Position numbers and translations under genes: made by a program. A model generated the notes under the pieces. It was not told where the DNA came from. It was given only the letters and a program-made list of their open reading frames with translations, and did not search any database. From Blumeriella jaapii (taxonomy: Eukaryota > Ascomycota > Leotiomycetes > Helotiales > Drepanopezizaceae), in assembly GCA_009599575.1 (NCBI GenBank), contig VWND01000005.1, positions 806,001 through 870,000 of the forward strand: 64,000 nt of DNA, given 5' to 3'. This document shows, piece by piece, positions 24,101 to 33,613 of this stretch; position 1 is the first letter of the stretch, and each line of letters opens with the position of its first letter.

Positions 24101-24501
24101 TCGTCAGCGGGCTCGAACTCCTCGCTGACGAACTCGTCATCCTCTCGGACCCGGTACACACCATCGATGCGATCACCACGCAACTGCAAAGCAAAGACAT
24201 GACCCCCGAAGGATGCCGAACTCTGAGCATGGGTCTCCACGTCCTGAAGGAGCTGCTAGATGCCAAGAAGGAGTTTGTGCCTAGCGACGACAGAGTTGGC
24301 GAGATGTGCGCGCTGGCGGCTAGATGTCTGGAGAGCGCGGAGAGTGGTGTGCGGATGGATGCCGTGCAGCTTTGCGTCAGCGTGCACGCGCGCATTGGGG
24401 AGGCCAAATTCTGGGATGCGCTTGGCGGCGTGAAGGACGACCCGAAAAGTTTGATTACGTATTACATTGTGAAGCGACAGAGGGAATCATCTGTTTCGTG
24501 A
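21165..24501 (+). CDS. stu1: Stu1/CLASP microtubule-stabilising protein
   Basis: Three exons: 21165-21629, 21686-21804 and 21852-24501, giving 1077 residues in an uninterrupted frame. The introns are 56 and 47 nt with GT/AG ends (GTAATG..TTTAG and GTATGT..GACAG). The start MGEKINEDQVANLLAIL is the usual Stu1 N-terminus. The N-terminal third is a CLASP/TOG helical array (for example TAGPGLDPMVEILLQNLIKL and YATGWLKTLL). A long basic Ser/Pro-rich linker (about residues 520-790), rich in SxSSSHTSP-like sequence, is the microtubule-binding type. The last 250 residues form another helical-repeat domain. In yeast and filamentous fungi this protein binds tubulin and holds the bipolar spindle by stabilising interpolar and kinetochore microtubules. 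Length and architecture are normal for the family. Confidence 0.94.
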
Positions 24502-24815
24502 TGGGTCGCGCGTTGGGCGCCGTCGGGCGCGGTGGGGATCTTGGTTGTACGAGTACATTTCCGGACATTGGGTATGATGCCGCCCTTCCATCATGCGGCT
24601 GGTGTTCGTCGAAAGGCGTTGTGGCGTGGAGCAGCGCGCGGTTGCCGCTCTTGCTCGTTGTGGCTTGGTCCAGTCTTGTTTTTGATACCTCCTCCTGCTT
24701 CGCTTCCTTTCTCTCGGTAGGGGCGAGGAATCCAAGGTGCTCACTCCTTTTCTGGCCTCCTCCCCCTCCTCCTACTACTGTACTGTGGATAGCCGTAAAG
24801 CCCCGCCAGATAGAT

Positions 24816-24875
24816 GCCTTGCCTTGCCTTGCCTTGCCTTGCCTTGCCATGCCTTGCCTTGCCTTGCCTTGCCTT
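24816..24875. repeat. GCCTT pentanucleotide microsatellite, 12 units
   Basis: Twelve consecutive GCCTT units with one GCCAT variant, about 315 bp past the stu1 stop codon. Confidence 0.95.
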
Positions 24876-25004
24876 GCTTGTTGTGACCATACATCCTGTC
24901 CATCGGCGCTGGCGATCTCGACATGCTGGGCTCTTTGCCGTCTGTGATGTGAATGGGGCACTTGGTTTTGCCGTCTGTGATGTGAATGGGACACTCGGGC
25001 GCCG

Positions 25005-25285
25005 GCCGTCCTATTACATACCTACCTAGGTATGTAGGTAGGTACTGTAGATAGGGCCTCTTTCGTCCCGGTTGTTTACTTTCGCTAGCACCTCGGGTAT
25101 TGGTGCATGTACTGTACTGTCTGTTACAGTATGCATGTATATACCTAGGTATGTACCATATATGGATCTACGTACATGCCGCGAACAAGCTCCATTCCAT
25201 TCGATGATACAAAAAACTCTGTGGGATGCCGATCTACATACCGTACACACCTACATACCTACATACCTGGCGGCGATGACAAGTT
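25005..25285. other. Intergenic DNA with TACCTAGGTA inverted repeats
   Basis: TACCTACCTAGGTATGTAGG (from 25019) is a near-palindrome around CCTAGG. TACCTAGGTATGTACC recurs at 25142. The words match those seen in other intergenic stretches of the window. No gene is seen. Confidence 0.5.
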
Positions 25286-25450
25286 GAGTTCCGCTGCGTT
25301 GATGCCACAGACTCGGAGAACTCACTTTTTTTTTTCTTCTCTCGTTTTGTTTTCTTCTCTCGTTTTTTTTTTCTGTTTCTTTTTTTCATTTTTTGGAAAC
25401 TGCTGTTGCTCGAGCTCGAGGAAGCGTTTCTTGTGCGGGTATGTATTACA

Positions 25451-25785
25451 TTGTGTTGTGTTGTATTGAATTGTATTGCATTGTATTGCATTGTATTGCA
25501 TTGTATTGCATTGTATTGTATTGCATTGTATTGTATTGTATTGTATTGTATTGTATTGTATTGTATTGTATTGTATTGTATTGTATTGTATTGTATTGTA
25601 TTGTATTGTATTGTATTGTATTGTATTGTATTGTATTGTATTGTATTGTATTGTATTGTATTGTATTGTATTGTATTGTATTGTATTGTATTGTATTGTA
25701 TTGTATTGTATTGTATTGTATTGTATTGTATTGTATTGTATTGTATTGTATTGTATTGTATTGTATTGTATTGTATTGTATTGTA
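25451..25785. repeat. TTGTA pentanucleotide array, about 67 units
   Basis: The 5' edge (25451-25525) has variant units (TTGTG, TTGAA, TTGCA). From 25526 to 25785 there are 52 perfect TTGTA copies. TTGTA contains no stop codon in any frame on either strand, so the array reads open in all six frames (LYCIV or YNTIQ repeats). The long open frames through it are not genes. Confidence 0.97.
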
Positions 25786-26650
25786 TCGTAATGTTGATTT
25801 TATTGCATTATTTGTAATGTACTGTAAGCTCAAGCATAGCTATACTGTACATGCTGTACTGTACTGTACCAGTGAGCTGGATCCCGGAGCACTGTATGTA
25901 TGTACCGTACTGTGCTGTGCTGTATATGTTCGTCGGTCGCTGTGTAGTACATACAGTAATAGCACTATGTTATGTTATGTTATGTTATGTTACCTATCTA
26001 GGCCAGGCCAAGCCTACATACATAGGTACATACATACAGTTGCCTACTGATATTTGGGGAAACACAAGTGCCTTCCTTACCTGTACCACCAGAATGATCG
26101 GTCCACGTGACAGCGCCAAGCATGCGCCGGCCAAATGGGGGATAGGGGCTTACAGCACAGCACAGCACAGCACAGTACAGTACAGCACAGTACAGCATCA
26201 CGGACGTGCTGACGAGAAGATTAGCTGCGAGGCATATCTATATCTACATATGTATGTAGGTGCCTAGGTCCATGCACACGATATTCGAGAACGGGTCCTA
26301 ACTGCCCCAATGTCGAAAAACCGCGTGTCTGCGTAGACCGGCATCGTCGCTGACGCTGACGCTGACGCTGCGAGGAAGGCTATCTATCTACCTATCTATT
26401 TATTTATTTATTTCTCGTGGACTAAAACGTACGCACGCCATATCGCACCAGCTCGTCTCTCGCACCGTCCCACCTCCCACGGTGCGAGATTCACCAGAAG
26501 ACCAGAGATGTGGCCGCGTTCCGACGAATCAGATGCGGACCGCGTTGGAGAAAGGGAGTCACGGGCTTGATATAAGGGAATGGGTCGGTCGAAGGTGATT
26601 TGTGGTGCTGCGTGGTGTGGTCGGTGTCGAGTAGTCGGGATACGGAATGT
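25786..26650. other. Repeat-rich intergenic DNA
   Basis: Contains TACTGTAC-like words (25840-25960), TTATG repeats (25972-25992), CAGCACAGTACAG units (26152-26195), GCTGACGCTGAC (26348-26370) and ATCTATCTACC/TTTA repeats (26380-26412). No gene is recognised. Confidence 0.55.
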
Positions 26651-26656
26651 AGAGTG

Positions 26657-26796
26657 GACTGTGTGTAGATTGTGTATAGACTGTGTGTAGACTGTATGTA
26701 GATTGTGTGTAGACTGTGTGTAGACTGTGTGTAGACTGTGTGTAGATTGTGTGTAGATTGTGTGTAGACTGTGTATAGACCGTATGTAGACCGTAT
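26657..26796. repeat. 11-nt minisatellite TGTGTAGACTG
   Basis: About 12-13 units of an 11-nt repeat with T/C and G/A variants (TGTGTAGATTG, TGTATAGACTG). Because 33 nt make 11 codons, a minus-strand frame shows a false 11-residue protein repeat (HTVYTQSTHSL). Confidence 0.9.
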
Positions 26797-26929
26797 ATAT
26801 GTAAGGTAGATAAATACCGGCAGAATACCAAGGCTCGAAGATGGGGAAGCGAAGCTCGGGCGGCCGAAAGAGGAAGGGAGAGACGATGTTGGGAAATCCG
26901 TTTAAGAAGCGTGGTCGCGGCGTGACGAG

Positions 26930-29220
26930 CATCCATTCCAGGTGCTTAGTCTGGATTGGTGGTACTGTACTGTATCTTGAGGAAGAGTGTGGTCTTATAT
27001 AGTATAGTATAGTACAGTACCTCTGCACTGTCGGTACGTGCAAACGTGATAGGCAGAGTACCTACCCTCCCTCTGGGAAGACGTGGGATTTTCGCTGTGG
27101 TGCTTGCAGTGGAGAAAGGTGGAAGGCCGCAAATGATATGCCGGTACGTGTGAGAGGACAGTACGGTGGACATACGGTGGACATACTGTGTACATACAGT
27201 ATGTATAATACATGCACATATACCGTACAGTATGTACAGATACATACTTACTTACACATACGGTGTGTAAACTACCCATACATATACAATATGTACATAC
27301 CTATACAGTATGTACATACACATACAGTATGTACAGTACCCATACACATACAATATATACATAGGTACATACACATACGGTATGTACAGTACCCATACAC
27401 ACACAATATATACATACCTACACATACGGTATGTACAGTACCGTACGACACCGTCCACAGACACATCACATCACATCCTCGCATTATCTTATCATTTCCA
27501 AGGCGGGGCGCGAGGATGCCATCCTGGTCCGACGGTCGCATGGGAATCCTGCGCGTGGTGAAACACACAACGGCGACCACGGCATGTACAGTACAGTACA
27601 GTACAGTACAGCACGTCTCCATGTCCATCTGGCCGTGGGATCTGGCAGGCTCGCAACCCGGACGGACGTCTCTCCGCGCGTCTCTCCCTCGGACGCGCAT
27701 CCGCACTCCGCGCCTCCGCGCGACGGACACACGCTCGCTCGTCGCTCCGCCGCCGGGTCAGACCTCGACGCGATGGGCGAGGCGGTTCCCGCGCCCGGCC
27801 CCGAGAGGGAGGGAGTGGCCAACCGTTTGGGGTTCGGGTTACGCGTAGGGGGGGTGTGAGGTACAGTACAGTAGAACCGGTGGAGAGAGGGAGGTGCTTG
27901 CCCCGTGCCGGCCCAGGCAGCGAACGCCACACATGTGTATGGCACGTCCAGTATGTGTACAGTACTGTACCGTGTGTACTGTACAGTACATATCGCACAG
28001 GACATACACACCGTGCTGTACCATTCTGCACCTGTCGTACCCAGGTCATCGCGTGGGTGAATGGCGCACCACGACGGTGTATCTTCCGAGGTCTGCGGGT
28101 ACCGTACTTGCTCGTACGGTACATACAGACAGTACAGGACGGTATCTGTACGCTACATCCAAGTGACTTTCTGGATGCGGCGTCGAGGAGCCGGAACGCA
28201 TCGACGGAGCGGCCGCGAGGGCCAAGGCCGAGGCCGCGAGGGCCAAGCACCGAGGACGAAGGTTCGTGATGGGTGTCCGGAACCGGGCGAGGGCGAAGGC
28301 GATGATGATATCAGAGAATAATGATGATGTAATGAGAGATCCGCACGCCCGGCCCGGGACACGATGCTGTGGTAGGGGACCGTACCTCCATAAGGGACCG
28401 TACCTCCATACCGCACCGTCGCTGGATGTGACCAGCGGCGGTGAAGCGTCGGTCCTGCGCGGACCACGGGTCTTCTGAAGAAATGCTAAGCAAGACGGGG
28501 AACGTGTGTCTGTAGAGTACGTGCAGTGCAGTGCAGTACAGTACAGTACAGTATGTACAGTACTGTACTCTACATACATATGTACCTGATAGTATCGTAC
28601 ATACAGGACATACAGTACATACGGTACATATACAGTAGTCCTGTGCTGTACCGTACTGTAAGCGCTGCGCTTCGACCTGAAACCGCCCACAGCCGAGGGG
28701 CCTCAGGCCTCAGGCACCAGGCACCCGTCCAGCCGAGTGGGTCGCGATTTTCGACATTCGATGTTCGACCTTCGACCTCCCTAGACCCAGATGGGGAGAC
28801 TAGGGAGAGACGTGAGATTGAAAGGCCGACGACACGACACGACACGACACCACCACCACCACCGCTACCACCGCTACCACCACCTCCACCACCACCACTC
28901 CGACGCTCTTTCACAACTCCATCTCACAGACAGGACTCGACAGGACTCGACACGACATCCTCGACCTCCTCGTCTCTTCGTGCTCACCCTCACCCTCACC
29001 TCACCTCACCTCACCTCACCTCAGCCTCAGCCTCAGCCTCCAACCCCCCCCGACCCCGACCCCGACCCCCCGACCCCCCCCGTCGCCCCATCACCCGCGC
29101 CTGGCATCTCCACCCACAGTGACGGACGATCGACCTGGGCCCGCGACTATTTCTGCCCCTGCAACGCCTGGCTTGCGTTCTCCTTCCCCCTTCCCCTTCC
29201 CTCGTCCCCATCTCATCCTC
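26930..29220. other. Repeat-rich intergenic DNA upstream of the LIM-RhoGAP gene
   Basis: 27170-27445 is an imperfect array of GTACATACACATACGGTAT-like units. TACAGTACAG runs occur at 27586-27612 and 28535-28570. GACACGACAC then CCACCACCACC/CTACCACCG units lie at 28831-28905. CTCACCTCACC and CAGCCTC units lie at 28983-29040. 27640-28300 is GC-rich but lacks any conserved protein or intron structure. Confidence 0.55.
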
Positions 29221-29272
29221 TCCCTCCCTCCCCTCCCTCCCTCCCTCCCTCCCTCCCCTTCTCACTCTCCTG
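29200..29272. repeat. CTCCC polypyrimidine tract
   Basis: A nearly pure C/T run of CTCCCTCCC units ending about 250 bp before the LIM-RhoGAP start codon. Such tracts are common near transcription starts in filamentous fungi, so it may be part of this promoter. Confidence 0.6.
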
Positions 29273-29523
29273 ACTGTGCGTGCGGGCGTGCGTGCGTGCG
29301 TGCGGGCGTCCGTTCAACCTCGACAGCACAGCGCGACGGCGAGGCATCAGAGCACCCCGTCCCATGTGTTGACCGGCTGCCGCTCCACCTGCGCGAGGAG
29401 GAAGGGGCTGCTGCCGCGGGCGACACCAGAGCCGTGGACGAGGCCGTCCGGAGGACCGCAGGAGGACAACGACCCCCCCATCTCGGCCGCGTCGTGAACC
29501 CGACAGCCCCATCATAGGCCAAC

Positions 29524-32500
29524 ATGGAGTCGCCGGGCGATTATATGGAGCAGCTGATGGATGGCGACGATATCGCGTATCCGTGCAAGGCTGTGGCGAT
29601 GTACGTTCCTACGAGCGCGGCGGCGCGCCGCGGCCGGCCATGCTGACACGCGTTCACAGATCCTCGAGGAGGGCAAGGCTTTCGAACTGGGTGAGTGCGG
29701 CCGTGGATCGCGAGAGCGTCGTGCCCGCCAGGTCCCATCGCCGGCCACCCGGCCCATGACCGTGACCGTGACCCCTCACCATCACCGTCACCATCACCAT
29801 CACCATCACCATCACCCGGCTCCCCCGTCCCCCTCTCGTCGTGGAACCTCGCTGACAACGCGGCAGCCGGCAATCGATGGCATCTGAACTGCTTCCGATG
29901 CAACACCTGCGGCACGCTGCTCGACTCCGATGCGAACCTCCTGCTGCTCGGCGATGGCTCGCTCATCTGCAACAACTGTACCTATAGCTGCAGTGCCTGC
30001 CACAACAAGATCGACGACCTCGCCATCCTCACGGGCGACCAGGCGTTCTGCGCCACCTGTTTTCGCTGCCGGAACTGCAAGCGCAAGATCGAAAACCTCC
30101 GATATGCGCGCACCTCGCAGGGCATCTTCTGCATGAGCTGCCATGAGTCGCTGATGGCCCGGCGCCGGAAAAAATCCAGAGCGGCGGCGAAGCTGAAAAA
30201 GGACGACCAATCGCCGATGCTGGTCGACAAATCGCTGCCGGCGCTCCCGCCCAACGCCCTCCCCCAGAGTGCCTTTTCTCCCGATCAGGAAACCCCGGAC
30301 TCCCTGGACACGAACACGCCGACGGAGCTGTCACCACGCCCCCGTCAAGGCTCGACGCAACATGACTCCTCCTCGCGGAACAGCTCCCGACGGCCGCGGG
30401 AGCGGTCGCCGGAGCCCGCCGCGGGGGATCCCCCCGCGACCGACGGCTTGACGCTGCCCATGACGACCTACCGCAACAACCGGCTCTCGGAGATCTCCCA
30501 GGCGTCAGATATCAACGGGGGCGAGGGCCAGAGCTTCTTCATCCCGCTCGCGCTGGATCCGACCCCGGCGCCGAGTTTGTCGCCGCGGTCGGCCTCGGAA
30601 AGCCGCGCGGAGCCGGTGAAGCGCAACAAGGAGAACAAGGCCCCGGAGAAGGATTACTTCGGGATCAAGAGAGTGCCCGTCGAGACGGCCAAGAGAGACC
30701 CCACGAGCCCACACATCGCGTTCCAGGAGAAAGGGAGACAGCCATCTGCGGATGAGACAGCCCAGATCCGGGACAGTCTGCGCCGCGCGGCCGCGGGAGG
30801 GAAGGCGGCGACGACGAAGGCCTCCCCCGCCATGGGCCATGACGACGTCCGACTCCAGCACGCGGCCCATCCCCCCAAGCCATCGAACGTCAACAGCAAG
30901 AGCCAGAGTGCCAGCGAGAACTTTCGCTTGGGCGAAGTGCCGAAGGGAAGGAAGGCGGCGGGCACCTCGCGGAGAGACTCGCAATCGGATATCAGCGACC
31001 ATGGCAACCATCATCAATCCACCCGTCTGCCTTCATCTGCGCCGCCACGCCGAGACGCGCCTCTGGGCACCAAAAAGGCCGACTCCCGGAAGCCGGTGCC
31101 GCATGCGGAGCAGATGGCCATGTCCCGATCGTCGCAAGATTCGAGAGCCCGGGAGGAACCCGATCCGAGAACGTCGACAGACTCGTACAACTCGGATTTG
31201 CCGATCGGCCGCATGAATTCCACGGGCACGGAACGATCGATCGCGCGGAAAGAGATTGCCTCGCGCACCGTGAAGAACCCCATGATGAGTGCGATGGATT
31301 CGTCCTCGGAGCCGGACACCTCTCCCTCATCTTCGACATATTCCGAGGTGATGGGGCTCGCTCCCACGCTCAATGCCCAATCGATGATGCCTGATCCGGC
31401 GTCGCAACCGCCTCCCCCGGACGAGCTGGCACCTCCGAGCCGCGCCCCGAACCGGCCTGGTCCCCCGTCACAGAAGCTCAGCGACTCCTACATGACGCCT
31501 CGCGCGCCTCCCGCCCCCCCGACGGTTCCACCGCATGCGCCCAAAGATGCGCCCAGCTCGGCCCCGGGCAGGCCCCCCTCGCCCGCGTTGCCACGGTGGA
31601 GTGCCGGTGGAGACTTCACGATGGACGAAGACATGGCACGGATCCTGGGGGGGACGGACGAAAGCTCTCAATCGATTCTCCGCCGTGTGTCCAATGCCGT
31701 CCGCCATGGCCGAAGTGGTAGCGACGTCAGCAACGGTCGCCAACCCGGACACGGCCGCAGTGTCAGCGACCACCACCCGGACCACGCAATCGCCGCGATG
31801 GCCCAAGAGCTCGATTGCGGAAGGGCTGTCGAGTTACATTAGCAGTCCCATCTCGGCTTCCTCCACACCTCACCCCGCCGATGATCCGGCGCTGTTGCGG
31901 CGACAACTCCGGAACTCGGAGCAACGCGTGGCAGAGCTTGAGCGCCAGTTCATCAACGATAAAGATTTGAAAACCCTGAACAAACGGTTGATCGAGAAAC
32001 GCAAGACCGTCTCGGTTCTGGACTCTCAAACGGAGATCATGATTCGCCAATTGGAGGTCTTGGCTGGCTATGTGGAGAGGGCCCAAGGCTCCAAAGAACC
32101 CCTCAACATCGCGGAGCTAGAGGAGTCTGCGATCAAGGAGTTTGTGCAGAAGCTCGAGGTCCTGAAGCAGACCATGTCGGGTGCCGTCGAGTCCTTGTAT
32201 GAGGAACGCAACGAGCTCATGGAGGAGAAAAACCACATCCTCGCGGATCGCGATCGAGCCTTGGTCGAATTTGAGCAGCTTTCCTCGAAAAACGCCCAGC
32301 TTGCGGACATGAACAACGACCTCACTCATCAGATCCAAGCGAAGTTCAAGGCACAGAGTGGGATGGTCGTGGATAGCCCACGGCCGCCCACCACGAACGG
32401 TCTGGGAATCTACACGAACCACAGCAAAGACAAGTCCAGTGCCTCGATCAACCTGGAGGATCCGAGCCCCCGACCCACGACCGGCAGCACCACCGTGTAC

Positions 32501-33613
32501 GGCTCAGCAGGTTCCGTCAATAGTTATCCCCAAGCCATGGAACAAGATCAAGGGATCATGCCGGCGACGGTGCTCTCGGCACCTCACGTGGTCAATATCC
32601 GGAAGGGTCAAGCGAAAAAGTTCAATTGGAAGAAGGGAGGGCAGACCGTTGCCAAGGGTGTCTCCAAAGGATTCAAGGGCGCATTTGCCTCCGTGCAACA
32701 GGAGAGAGGGCAGCAATGGCCGGGCCAAACCGGCGACAGCATTGGCCTACCCTACAACATGACAGTTCAGACGGTCGAGGCACCCGCGGGAGGGTCCTCG
32801 GGCAGCCTTCCGCGATCCGTTTCCAACGATCCGTCGAAACAAGGCGGCTTTGCCTTGTTCAAAAAATCCAACATGGCGCCCAAATCAGCGTCAAATGACG
32901 TGATCTCGGGCGCCGAGCCCCCCTCGACGCTGTTCGGGTCGGACCTGGTGGAGCGTGCCGATTACGAACGTCGTCAAATTCCTAGTGTGGTCACTCGTTG
33001 TATTGAGGAGGTGGAGCTGCGTGGGATGGATGCCGAGGGAATCTACCGCAAGACTGGAGGCAGTGGCCAGGTCAAGATCGTCCAGGAAGGATTCGAGCGG
33101 ATGGATGACTTCGACATTTCCGACCCCGAGCTGGACATCACTGCTGTCACGAGTGTCCTCAAGCAATACTTTAGGAAACTCCCGACGCCTCTTTTGACTT
33201 TCGATGTCTACGACCGCATTCTGGATTCCATCAGTGAGCGCTCTGCCTGAACCGCGCATGACCCGCAAGCTAACCACGCATAGACATCGATGATGACAAC
33301 GAGAGGTGTATGCATTTGAAAAAGACCTTCAGCATGCTGCCTGAGAAGCATCGCGATTGTCTGGAATTCCTGATGTTCCACTTGTCGCGGGTGGCTACAA
33401 GGGAAAGCGAGAACTTGGTAGGCTTCCTCGACGGCGGTGTCACGGCCTGACCGCTAACCCATCATGCAGATGACGCCCAAGAACCTGGCCGTGGTCTTTG
33501 CACCGACGATCATGCGAGATCACAGTCTCGAGCGCGAGATGACGGATATGCACCACAAAAACACCGCCATGCAATTTATCATCGAGCACAGCCACCAGAT
33601 ATTCGGCTCCTGA
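29524..33613 (+). CDS. LIM-domain Rho GTPase-activating protein (Rga type), two apparent frame breaks
   Basis: Exons 29524-29600, 29660-29690, 29867-33233, 33284-33417 and 33470-33613. It has two N-terminal LIM domains (GNRWHLNCFRCNTCGTLL; CSACHNKIDDLAIL through CMSCHESLMARRRKKS). A long Ser/Pro-rich linker follows, then a coiled coil (about 31900-32350, RRQLRNSEQRVAELERQF). The RhoGAP domain (IPSVVTRCIEEVELRGMDAEGIYR, the arginine-finger region) runs to MTPKNLAVVFAPTIM. In the family these proteins stimulate GTP hydrolysis on Cdc42/Rho1 and control polarity and wall synthesis. Two breaks are seen. Exon 1 reads CKAVAM where CKGCG is expected, needing one extra base near 29589. The frame also changes by +1 between about 31756 and 31800. 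With both corrected, the exons sum to exactly 1251 codons. Intron 2 carries a CATCAC repeat. Confidence 0.88.
29773..29816. repeat. CATCAC hexanucleotide repeat inside intron 2
   Basis: CACCAT units lie between the GTGAGT donor at 29691 and the GCGGCAG acceptor ending at 29866. They make this intron (176 nt) about three times longer than the others in the window. Confidence 0.85.

Noticed and set aside
25393..26050. Open frames of 113-214 codons on both strands across the TTGTA array
   Set aside because: TTGTA repeats have no stop codon in any frame, so the frames are forced by the repeat.
26408..27043. 211-codon minus-strand protein with 11-residue repeats
   Set aside because: The protein repeat is simply the 11-nt DNA minisatellite read in threes.
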